Source: Syntrophales bacterium
GTDB taxonomy: Bacteria > Desulfobacterota > Syntrophia > Syntrophales > UBA2210
NCBI GenBank assembly: GCA_030655735.1
Contig: JAUSPK010000176.1
Span: forward strand, 1-23,527
DNA length: 23,527 nucleotides
Direction of reading: 5' to 3'
Shown: positions 8,407-15,856 of the stretch, one piece after another
How the letters are laid out: every line of letters starts with the position of its first letter
How positions within the stretch are numbered: the first letter of the stretch is position 1
Program-made: the position numbers and the translations under genes
Notes under the pieces: generated by a model
What the model was told of the DNA's origin: nothing
What the model saw: only the letters and a program-made list of their open reading frames with translations
The model's database searches: none

Positions 8407-8451
8407 CTTCTTATCTTCCATCTTCTTATCTTCCATCTTCTTACCTTCCAT
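8407..8451 (-). repeat. Three tandem 15-bp repeats
   Basis: The unit ATGGAAGATAAGAAG is present three times in a row (the first copy has GGT for GAT), read on the minus strand. If translated in the open frame leading into the bactofilin it would give MEGKK-MEDKK-MEDKK. Each unit contains an ATG preceded by GGAAG-type purines, so it may provide several weak alternative starts, or it may be an untranslated leader. Confidence 0.7.
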
Positions 8452-8525
8452 CTTTTATTCTTCGCGTCAGTTGCTTGAGCGGGGGACTAGGGTCCGCACA
8501 AGGAACACGGCATGCCCCCAAGCCG

Positions 8526-9629
8526 TCACGGCTGGAGCATAAACCTCCTCATACTCACATTCAACAGCAGGCCCGCCCCCATCATCAGGACAACCATCGA
8601 AGACCCTCCATAACTGAAGAAGGGAAGGGGTATCCCCACAACAGGGAATATGCCCAGGACCATGCCGATGTTTATAAATATACCCCAGAAAACGAACATA
8701 GTCACCCCAAAAGCCAGCAAGGCCCCCGGCAGGTCCCTGGAATTTCGGGCAATATTTAAGCTCCACAGTATCAACGCAAGAAATATAAACATCAGGACAA
8801 GCGCCCCCACAAACCCCCATTCCTCGGCAAAAACGGAGAAGGCAAAGTCCGTCTGCTGCTCGGGCAGGAACTTCAGTTGTGTCTGGGTTCCTTTCAGAAA
8901 GCCCTTCCCCCAAAGGCTCCCGGAACCAACAGCGATTATGGATTGTATAATGTGATATCCCGTACCAAGGGGATCACGTTCAGGGTCTAAAAAGGTAAGA
9001 ATCCGTTCTTTCTGGTAATCCTTTAGAATAAACCAGCACAGCGGGGTCAGCATCACACCCCCCGCGACAAAAGACACCAGAACCTTCCAACCGACCCCCA
9101 CAAAAACCACGATGGAAAGGAAAAGTACCACCAGGAACAGGGCGGTGCCCAGGTCCGGCTGCCGTGCTATCAGATAAGAAGGCACCCCCACAATGGCAAG
9201 AAGAATCAAACTGTTCCCAAGATGGTATCCCTCTTGTGGGTTATCACTAAAATACCTCGCCAGGACAATGATCAGCACCAGTTTCATCAATTCCGACGGC
9301 TGGAAGGAGAATCCCCACAGGACCAGCCACCTCTGTGAACCATGGGTAATATCCCCGTAAAGGGAAACCAGGAAAAGAAGCGCAACGGAAATCAGGTAGA
9401 TGAGATAGGCGTGCCGGATGATAGTGTGATAATCGACACTGAAGGTGATGACCATCAGGACAAGCCCCACCAGGAGCCAGTATATCTGCTTTGTGTAGAG
9501 AGGCTCTCCCCTCACATAGAGGTTGTGACCGGCACTGTAGATATTAAGAATCCCTATGGCACTTATCAGGAACACCTCTCCCAGAAAGACCCAGTCAAAA
9601 TTGATCAGTAACCTGCGATCCATCTTCAT
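8526..9629 (-). CDS. rodA: RodA, SEDS-family peptidoglycan glycosyltransferase
   Basis: A 367-residue integral membrane protein with about ten hydrophobic helices. It polymerises glycan strands from lipid II as part of the elongasome, together with PBP2. SEDS signatures are visible: GSQRWLVLWGFSFQPSELMK, then ARQPDLGTAL (the functionally important Asp in the QPDLGT motif), then FLPEQQTDFAFSVFAEEWGF, and near the end GIPLPFFSYGGSSM. The start overlaps the mrdA stop by four bases, indicating coupled translation. It is the last gene of the mreBCD-mrdA-rodA run. Confidence 0.96.
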   Translation of the reverse strand: MKMDRRLLINFDWVFLGEVFLISAIGILNIYSAGHNLYVRGEPLYTKQIYWLLVGLVLMVITFSVDYHTIIRHAYLIYLISVALLFLVSLYGDITHGSQRWLVLWGFSFQPSELMKLVLIIVLARYFSDNPQEGYHLGNSLILLAIVGVPSYLIARQPDLGTALFLVVLFLSIVVFVGVGWKVLVSFVAGGVMLTPLCWFILKDYQKERILTFLDPERDPLGTGYHIIQSIIAVGSGSLWGKGFLKGTQTQLKFLPEQQTDFAFSVFAEEWGFVGALVLMFIFLALILWSLNIARNSRDLPGALLAFGVTMFVFWGIFINIGMVLGIFPVVGIPLPFFSYGGSSMVVLMMGAGLLLNVSMRRFMLQP

Positions 9630-11473
9630 CTCATGCGCCTCTCCTGTTCAAGATTAAAGTACCCGTCAACGATCCTGCGCGCGATGGGAGCTGACGCCGA
9701 TCCGCCGTGGCCGCCATGTTCCACAATGACCATAACGGCCACCACGGGATCCTCGCAAGGCGCGAAGCAGACAAAGAGGGCATGGTCCCTGAATCGATAC
9801 CGTATCTCACTCTTCTGGTCCTCCTCATCATCCGGAAGGCGTATGACCTGTGAGGTGCCTGTCTTTCCGCACACATCCTTTTCCTCTCTCTTCAGCGCCC
9901 AGCCCGTGCCGTGCGGTTCATTAACCGCCCCCCACAGGGCATGTTTCAAGATATCGATATTTTTTTTGCTGATGGGAATCATACCTTCCGCTTCGGGTGT
10001 AAAGTCCCCGACCGTTTGTCCATCCGCCGTTTCAATCCTCTTGACAAGTCGCGGTTTATAGAGAGTCCCCCCGTTCGCCACTGCACAATACGCCCTGAGC
10101 AGTTGGAGAGGCGTAACGAGAGTGAACCCTTGTCCTATGGAGAGCGAGGTGGTTTCACCTTTCTGCCAGGGTTCTCTGAACCTTCTCAGTTTCCATTCTT
10201 TTGTGGGAACCAGACCGTCTCTCTCTCCCGGAAGAGATATCCCCGTTTTTGATCCAAAACCAAATTTAGTGGCATATTCAGCAAGCTTATCAACGCCAAG
10301 CATCTCTCCCAAATGATAAAAATAGACATCGCAGGATTCTACTATGGCACGATGCAGATCCACGGCCCCATGGCCGCCCTTCTTCCAACACCTGAAGACT
10401 CGGTTGCCCATCTGGTAGGTACCGTCACACGATATCTCGGTATTCTCCGTTATCAGACCTTCCTCAAGCGCCGCGGCCGCGACAATCAGTTTATAGGTGG
10501 AACCCGGGGGGTATTGCCCCGAGATGGCCCTGTTCTGCAAAGGACACAGGGGATTGGTCGTCAACCCCTTCCAGTTTTCTCCGGAGATCCCACGATTAAA
10601 CAGATTGGGATCAAAGGACGGCCTGCTTACCATTGCCATGACCGCACCGGTACGAGGATCCATAACAACCACCGTCCCGGCCTCCGCCTGGAAGGCATCC
10701 CAGCATATCTTCTGAAGATCGGAATCAATATTGAGAACAACATTATAGCCGGAAACAGAGACAATTCTTCCCAGTATATTCAGTCTTCTTCCGGCCGCAT
10801 CCACCTCTACCTGCTCCCCGCCGCTTTTCCCTTTGAGATAACCATCCAGAAATTTCTCAATCCCGTACTTTCCGACCATGTCATCCGCCCGGTAACCGGC
10901 ATACACGCCCCCCCCCAGTTCCGAGAGGCTTATCTCACCGACATACCCGAGGATGTGGGCCATCATATCCCCATACAGATACTCTCTCACCGGCACGACA
11001 TCCACGATTACACCCGGCAGGTCCAGGGAGTGGGTCTCCACCGCCGCCAGTTTATTCCTGCCGATATTCCTGCCGACCCTGACGGGGACAAATGGTCTTC
11101 CGGATGGCTGAGAAACCTTTTTAAAGGAGAGGACTCCTTCCACCCAATCACAGAGGTTTGTCAGCTTATTCTTAACCGCTTCAACGTCCTTTGCGATCTC
11201 CGGGATAATGGATATATCGAAAGAGGGCTGATTGTCTACCAGGATATTCCCGTGGGTATCCACGATCAAACCCCTCAGGGGTTTTACCTCCTGGACACGG
11301 ATCCGGTTATCTTCAGACCGCTGCCTCAGCTCGTCTCCTCTAAAAACCTGGAGGTACCCCAGCCTGACAACCAAAAGCAAGAAGGCACACGAGACAAGCC
11401 ATATAAACACGCGAATCTTATTTCTGGATTCTCTAGGGTCATAGTCGGTCAGGCAATCTCGATTTCCGAACAT
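9626..11473 (-). CDS. mrdA: Penicillin-binding protein 2 (elongasome transpeptidase)
   Basis: A 615-residue class B PBP that cross-links peptidoglycan with RodA. A single N-terminal membrane anchor (about residues 21-40) is followed by the PBP dimerisation domain (NRIRVQEVKPLRGLIVDTHG) and the transpeptidase domain. The active-site motifs are SxxK at S325-T-Y-K328 (PPGSTYK), S-C-D in the second motif (VESCDVYFY) and KTGTSQ near residue 540. The start at 11473 lies inside the end of mreD (35-bp overlap) with GAGG nine bases upstream. The length is typical of the family. Confidence 0.96.
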   Translation of the reverse strand: MFGNRDCLTDYDPRESRNKIRVFIWLVSCAFLLLVVRLGYLQVFRGDELRQRSEDNRIRVQEVKPLRGLIVDTHGNILVDNQPSFDISIIPEIAKDVEAVKNKLTNLCDWVEGVLSFKKVSQPSGRPFVPVRVGRNIGRNKLAAVETHSLDLPGVIVDVVPVREYLYGDMMAHILGYVGEISLSELGGGVYAGYRADDMVGKYGIEKFLDGYLKGKSGGEQVEVDAAGRRLNILGRIVSVSGYNVVLNIDSDLQKICWDAFQAEAGTVVVMDPRTGAVMAMVSRPSFDPNLFNRGISGENWKGLTTNPLCPLQNRAISGQYPPGSTYKLIVAAAALEEGLITENTEISCDGTYQMGNRVFRCWKKGGHGAVDLHRAIVESCDVYFYHLGEMLGVDKLAEYATKFGFGSKTGISLPGERDGLVPTKEWKLRRFREPWQKGETTSLSIGQGFTLVTPLQLLRAYCAVANGGTLYKPRLVKRIETADGQTVGDFTPEAEGMIPISKKNIDILKHALWGAVNEPHGTGWALKREEKDVCGKTGTSQVIRLPDDEEDQKSEIRYRFRDHALFVCFAPCEDPVVAVMVIVEHGGHGGSASAPIARRIVDGYFNLEQERRMR

Positions 11474-11951
11474 TCAACAAAACCTCAAGACGAATAAACA
11501 GGGCAAAAAAGGCAGGTGTGAACAGGGCGGTCATGGCGGCCTGCATTAACGAAATGGTCACCATATCACTAAACACATTCATACCGTACAATGCCTTATA
11601 CATCAAGACTATCAGGAGCTTCTCAAGGAGTGCGCACATAAACGTAAAGCCCATGGCAAAGAGACTCCCCCCGGCATACACCTTGACCGCAACCATCTTG
11701 CAGAGCAGAAATACCAGGGCGTAACTGAGCAGAAAGAACCCCGGTTCAACACCGGTCATACTATCCATGAAAAACCCTAGGAAGGCAGACAATGTCCCTC
11801 CCCTCATGACACTCATAAAAAAACCAGCATATACAACCAGTATCAGCGATATCTCCGGGGCGATCTTCCCGAAGAAAAGGGTATCGAAACCGCCGATCTG
11901 GATCGCCAGCAGGAGGAGGGAAAAGACCGGCATGAGAAGATAGTATATCAT
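11439..11951 (-). CDS. mreD: Rod-shape-determining protein MreD
   Basis: A 170-residue protein with five or six hydrophobic helices and few charges, typical of MreD, which links MreC and the membrane enzymes of the elongasome. The GFFMDSMTGVEPGFFLLSYALVF region matches the conserved MreD segment (FxxGxxxDxxxxxxxG). ATG 11951 overlaps the mreC stop by four bases. Identity rests on both sequence pattern and position between mreC and mrdA. Confidence 0.9.
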   Translation of the reverse strand: MIYYLLMPVFSLLLLAIQIGGFDTLFFGKIAPEISLILVVYAGFFMSVMRGGTLSAFLGFFMDSMTGVEPGFFLLSYALVFLLCKMVAVKVYAGGSLFAMGFTFMCALLEKLLIVLMYKALYGMNVFSDMVTISLMQAAMTALFTPAFFALFIRLEVLLNVRKSRLPDRL

Positions 11952-12772
11952 CGCCCTTCCTCTTTCTTCATGATTACCAGAACCTCTTCCAGCCTGGTGA
12001 CGTCAACGGAAGGGTGTACGGTGATCCTCTGGAACAGATCGGTCTGTGTTTTATCGACCTCGGCGATCGTTCCCAGAAGCAACCCCTTGGGAAAGACACC
12101 GGCAAGACCTGAGGATATCACGACATCCCCCACCCGGATATCTTCGGAGGACTGAACGTATTTCAGTTCGCACCCGACCCTGTCACGCCCTTGAAGCACC
12201 CCCTGGCACCGGTTTCTCTGGACGATGGCGTCGATATTACTGTTATAATCAACGAGAAGGAGCACCTTGGACACGTTCCACGAAACTTCTATTACTCTTC
12301 CGGCCACGCCTTGGGCAGCCACCACCGGGAACCCGATCTCCACCCCATTGGTAGTCCCCTTATCGATTAACACCGTTCTGAATACGGAGAGCTTGTTTTT
12401 CCCCACCACCTTGGCGGCGACGGTTGGAAACGTAACTAAGTCCCTCACCTCCATCAGTTTCCTCAGTCTTACACACTCGAGGGACATCTCGCGGCAGTTA
12501 TTCACCTCCCGCATCAAAGGCGCGATTTGCTCCTTCAGTTCTTTGACTTCCTGCTCCAGTCCCACCAGCAGGACATACTTTTCCCATCCCCGCCCGACGG
12601 AACTGAACGCCGCATTGATGGCCCGTTCAAGGGGCACCACCGCCTCCAGGACGATTCTTCTGAAGAAGCCCGTTTTTTCAGGTGGTTCGGAATGGAAAGA
12701 AAAGGCTATGAGAAAAACAACCACAAGGGCAAGGACTGTACTAACAGCGTAATATCTTTTAGGAGACGCCAT
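11948..12772 (-). CDS. mreC: Rod-shape-determining protein MreC
   Basis: A 274-residue bitopic periplasmic scaffold. It has one N-terminal membrane helix (about residues 8-26), a coiled-coil stretch (LEQEVKELKEQIAPLMREV), and the double beta-barrel domain with VVGKNKLSVFRTVLIDKGTTNGVEIGFPVV, VLLLVDYNSNIDAIVQRN and GDVVISSGLAGVFPKGLLLG. The length is normal. The start ATG 12772 has GAGGGTAAGAG just upstream. It follows mreB after a 108-bp gap with no recognisable terminator. Confidence 0.95.
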   Translation of the reverse strand: MASPKRYYAVSTVLALVVVFLIAFSFHSEPPEKTGFFRRIVLEAVVPLERAINAAFSSVGRGWEKYVLLVGLEQEVKELKEQIAPLMREVNNCREMSLECVRLRKLMEVRDLVTFPTVAAKVVGKNKLSVFRTVLIDKGTTNGVEIGFPVVAAQGVAGRVIEVSWNVSKVLLLVDYNSNIDAIVQRNRCQGVLQGRDRVGCELKYVQSSEDIRVGDVVISSGLAGVFPKGLLLGTIAEVDKTQTDLFQRITVHPSVDVTRLEEVLVIMKKEEGR

Positions 12773-12880
12773 CTCTTACCCTCTTGTGCGCTGATATCCA
12801 CACAACGAACAGACGAAGAATACCGGCACCAGAAGGCAGGAATCTGGTGGAAACAAACCTGTCATCCGTCGTGCTGATGA

Positions 12881-13918
12881 CTATGATTGCTCGGTCACCT
12901 CTTTCAGTACATCCGGGTCATCCAGGGCCTTGCCGGCGCCTCTGGCCACTACCGTAAGGGGATCATCCGCTATCGTTATGGGTAATCCGGTTTCTTCCCT
13001 GAGGAGTATATCCAGGTTTTTCAGGAGGGCTCCGCCACCGGCCAGTACGATACCCCTGTCGACGATATCGCCCGCCAGCTCCGGCGGGGCATTCTCCAGG
13101 GCATCCTTTATGGCATCGATTATGACGCCCACCGGTTCCGACATCGCCTCCGTCACTTCTTCGGAAGTTATCTCAACGATCTTGGGGATACCCGATATGA
13201 GATCCCGTCCCTTGACATCCGCCTTCATCAGTTCCTTATCCGGAGAGGCGCACCCGAGCGTGGTCTTTATCTTCTCCCCGGTCCTTTCGCCTATGAGGAG
13301 GCTGTGCCTTCGCTTCATGTACTGTACGATAGCGTCATCTATCTTGTCGCCCGCAACCCTGACGGACTTTGAATAGACGATGCCGGCCAGCGAAATGATG
13401 GCGACTTCCGTGGTCCCCCCCCCGATATCAACGATCATGGAACTGACGGGCTCCGTTATGGGGAGGCCGGCCCCGATCGCGGCGGCCATGGGCTCCTCAA
13501 TCAGAAAGACCTCCCGCGCCCCCGCAGACTCGGCGGTCTCCTTGACCGCCCTCCTTTCAACCGGGGTAATCCCTGAAGGAATGGATATGATGATTCGAGG
13601 ACGAACAAAGGTCCTTCTGTTATGAACCCGGAGTATGAAGTGACGCAACATGGCCCCCGTAATCTCGAAATCGGCTATCACCCCGTCCCTCATGGGGCGT
13701 ATGGCGACGATATTTCCCGGGGTCTTCCCCAGCATCCTCTTCGCGTCTGTCCCTACGGCGAGGACCTTCTTGATCCCCCTTGAATCCCTGTGCACAGCAA
13801 CAACGGAGGGCTCGTTCAGAACGATCCCTTTACCCTTTACATACACCAGGGTGTTCGCCGTTCCCAAGTCGATGGCCAGATCGTTCGACACCAGACCCAT
13901 AATATAATCAAACAGCAA
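12881..13918 (-). CDS. mreB: Rod-shape-determining protein MreB (actin homologue)
   Basis: A 345-residue actin-fold ATPase that forms membrane-associated filaments guiding wall elongation. Motifs seen: phosphate-1 (DLAIDLGTANTLVYVKGKGI), connect-1, phosphate-2 (MIVDIGGGTTEVAIISL) and the adenosine motif (IVLAGGGALLKNLD). The start is most likely TTG at 13918, because homologues begin with a short amphipathic tail like the LFDYIMG seen here and GGGGGTGAAG lies just upstream; the internal ATG at 13900 has no ribosome-binding site. It is the first gene of the elongasome operon, preceded by a good promoter. Confidence 0.96.
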   Translation of the reverse strand: MLFDYIMGLVSNDLAIDLGTANTLVYVKGKGIVLNEPSVVAVHRDSRGIKKVLAVGTDAKRMLGKTPGNIVAIRPMRDGVIADFEITGAMLRHFILRVHNRRTFVRPRIIISIPSGITPVERRAVKETAESAGAREVFLIEEPMAAAIGAGLPITEPVSSMIVDIGGGTTEVAIISLAGIVYSKSVRVAGDKIDDAIVQYMKRRHSLLIGERTGEKIKTTLGCASPDKELMKADVKGRDLISGIPKIVEITSEEVTEAMSEPVGVIIDAIKDALENAPPELAGDIVDRGIVLAGGGALLKNLDILLREETGLPITIADDPLTVVARGAGKALDDPDVLKEVTEQS

Positions 13919-13953
13919 GTCTTCACCCCCCTATTCGTCGTGATCGGCTTCCG

Positions 13954-13982
13954 TTTATACAGTATTTCAATAACCTAATCAA
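13954..13982 (-). promoter_or_regulatory. Sigma70-type promoter of the mreBCD-mrdA-rodA operon
   Basis: On the minus strand TTGATT (13977-13982) and TATAAA (13954-13959) are separated by exactly 17 bp. The -10 matches consensus at five of six positions and the -35 at four of six. The predicted start site falls about 30 bp before the mreB TTG codon, leaving room for its Shine-Dalgarno sequence. Confidence 0.65.
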
Positions 13983-13991
13983 TTAAAAACA

Positions 13992-14146
13992 ACTTCCGGG
14001 GCAACGGAATTTCGAGCGACGAGAACGCACACTATCCGCCTTACGGGAGTGATCCTACCCCGCCCGGGGCACTTGTCGCCCAAGCCTACCCCGCCGAACT
14101 CCCCAGGGGAACTATTATCGCCCAGCGGAGCAGTATATCTCACCAC
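13992..14146. repeat. GC-rich intergenic element with two imperfect direct repeats
   Basis: This block lies in the 336-bp gap between the divergent mreB and ppiD genes and is much more GC-rich than the AT-rich promoters on each side. It contains CCTACCCCGCC twice (14054-14064 and 14085-14095). Each copy is followed by a C-run/G-run palindrome and then TCGCCCA (14076-14082 and 14118-14124). A further hairpin, TTCCG/CGGAA, is at 13994-14009. On the minus strand a 55-codon frame runs from GTG 14146 to a stop at 13979, and the plus strand is also open from ATG 14049. I cannot tell whether it is a small gene, a structured RNA or a dispersed repeat. The rest of the gap is promoter sequence. Confidence 0.45.
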
Positions 14147-14188
14147 ATTTCAGATATCGGTTGTCGTCTATCATCCTCCAGAAAATTA

Positions 14189-14218
14189 TTGCATTTTGAA
14201 TGTTACTATACTACTAAT
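14189..14218 (+). promoter_or_regulatory. Weak candidate promoter for ppiD and the selenoprotein gene
   Basis: TTGCAT (14189-14194) and ACTAAT (14213-14218) are spaced 18 bp apart, with TATACT (14207-14212) as an alternative -10 without a good -35. The surrounding sequence is AT-rich and lies about 40 bp before the ppiD start, so a promoter here is likely even though the exact boxes are uncertain. Confidence 0.3.
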
Positions 14219-14254
14219 GCAACTCACTAAAATCGAAAGGCAGAAAGGGAACAT

Positions 14255-15853
14255 ATGCTCCAACTGATGCGGAAACATGCCAGAAACTGGCTCATGAAGG
14301 TTGTGCTCGGCATTATTATCGTTGTCTTCGTCTTCTACTTTGGATCCATGCGAGGGGACCAGGAGACCGAGACCATCGCCATGGTAGACGGATCACGGAT
14401 AGCGTACGCGGAATTCAGAAAACAGTACGAGAGCCTGCTTGATTTCTACCGCCAGCGATACGGCGATTATCTCACCGATGATCTGATCAAGCAAATCAAC
14501 CCAAAGCAGCAGGCGTTCGACAGCACCATCAGCCAGGCGATCATCCTATCAAAGGCTGACGAACTGAAGCTGGATGTAAGTGACGACGAACTCAAGTTCT
14601 CTATCCTCTCCTATCCGGCCTTCCAGAAAAATGGTGCCTTCAATAACGATCTGTACCAGCGTGCCCTCCGGTACCAGAGGATGACCCCGGAGAATTTCGA
14701 GGCCATCCAGAGAAGGGACCTGAAGATAGGGAAGGTGGAGCGGCTTATCAGGGAGTCGGCAAAGGTGTCCGAACAGGAAGCTTATGAAATCTTCAGACTG
14801 CAGAACAGGAAGGTCAATGTAAACTTCATAAAGATAGCCACTGACACCGTCAAGGTCAACGAGGACCCCTCCGAAGAGACCCTCAAGGCATACCTTGAAA
14901 AACACGGTGAAGAGTTCCGGATACCCCAAATGGCAACTGTCGAATACATCGTCTTCAAGGGGGAATCCTTTACCGAGACGGCGGTTATATCAGATGAAGA
15001 GATACAGGCATACTACGACTACCATGAAGACGAATTTACAGATAACGGAAAGGTAAACCCCCTGTCGAAGGTACGGGGAGACATCATCTCCAAGCTGAAA
15101 TCGATCAAGGGTGTGGATGCGGCCTTTGAGAAAGCGACAACAGCGCACGACACCATCTACCAGGAGGAAAACTTTGAAAAATACGCCAAAGAGCAAGGGC
15201 TTGAGATAGGAACCTCAAAACTCTTCCGGAACATCCCCCTGAGCGGCGAATTTAAAGGTATTCAGGATCTGGGGGAATATGTATTCGGTCTGCAGGAGGG
15301 TGATCTGGGCCGCGTCTTTTCTGACAACAAGGGGTCCTATGTCTTCAGACTTGTCTCGCTGAAACCTTCCCATATACCCGAGCTTCAGAAGGTTTTGAAA
15401 GAGGTTAAAGACAGCTATGCACAGAGCAGCGCCATACAGGCAGCCCAAAAAAAGGCCGAAGATATCCTCAGCCGTCTGAAGAGTGGGGCCGATATGGCGA
15501 AGCTCTCAAGAAAAGAGGGGCTGAAGATGGCGGAAACCGGATTATTTATGCCGGGACCCGAGATACCCCAGATCGGCTCCTCCCCGGACATCGAGGGCGC
15601 CCTTCTCGAAATATCCCGGGAAAACCCCTATCCGGACAGGACATTCTTCGTCGATGGAAGTTATATCGTTATGATGCTTATCGGGGAGGGTACGCTGGAC
15701 GAAAAGGAATGGATGGCGAAGAAAGATTCGACGAAGGAGTTCCTCCTCAGGCAGAAGGGAGAGAGCTACTTCCTCGCTTGGCTGGAGGGGACCAGGGAAG
15801 ATATGATCAGCACAGGAAGATTGAAGATACTCAGGAACGTGGAGGACTTGTAA
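14255..15853 (+). CDS. PpiD-like SurA_N periplasmic chaperone lacking the parvulin domain
   Basis: A 532-residue protein with a short cytoplasmic N-terminus, one membrane helix (about residues 13-31) and a large periplasmic part. The SurA_N_3-type domain begins IAMVDGSRIAYAEFRKQYES, as in PpiD foldases, which help new outer-membrane and periplasmic proteins fold at the Sec exit. From memory of E. coli PpiD (623 residues), the QAYYDxHxDxFT segment should lead into a roughly 95-residue parvulin PPIase domain. Here QAYYDYHEDEFT (near residue 250) is followed after four residues by VNPLSKVRGDIISKLK, the counterpart of the segment after the parvulin domain. The C-terminal dimerisation-like region is intact, so the gene looks functional. 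ATG 14255 has AAAGGG upstream. It is followed 3 bp later by a probable selenoprotein gene. Confidence 0.85.
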   Translation: MLQLMRKHARNWLMKVVLGIIIVVFVFYFGSMRGDQETETIAMVDGSRIAYAEFRKQYESLLDFYRQRYGDYLTDDLIKQINPKQQAFDSTISQAIILSKADELKLDVSDDELKFSILSYPAFQKNGAFNNDLYQRALRYQRMTPENFEAIQRRDLKIGKVERLIRESAKVSEQEAYEIFRLQNRKVNVNFIKIATDTVKVNEDPSEETLKAYLEKHGEEFRIPQMATVEYIVFKGESFTETAVISDEEIQAYYDYHEDEFTDNGKVNPLSKVRGDIISKLKSIKGVDAAFEKATTAHDTIYQEENFEKYAKEQGLEIGTSKLFRNIPLSGEFKGIQDLGEYVFGLQEGDLGRVFSDNKGSYVFRLVSLKPSHIPELQKVLKEVKDSYAQSSAIQAAQKKAEDILSRLKSGADMAKLSRKEGLKMAETGLFMPGPEIPQIGSSPDIEGALLEISRENPYPDRTFFVDGSYIVMMLIGEGTLDEKEWMAKKDSTKEFLLRQKGESYFLAWLEGTREDMISTGRLKILRNVEDL

Positions 15854-15856
15854 CCG

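Noticed and set aside
10313..11497. 394-codon plus-strand open frame antisense to mrdA
   Set aside because: It mirrors a gene with clear PBP2 motifs and shows no recognisable domain or ribosome-binding site; likewise the 360-codon frame at 16396-17478 opposite the flavoprotein.
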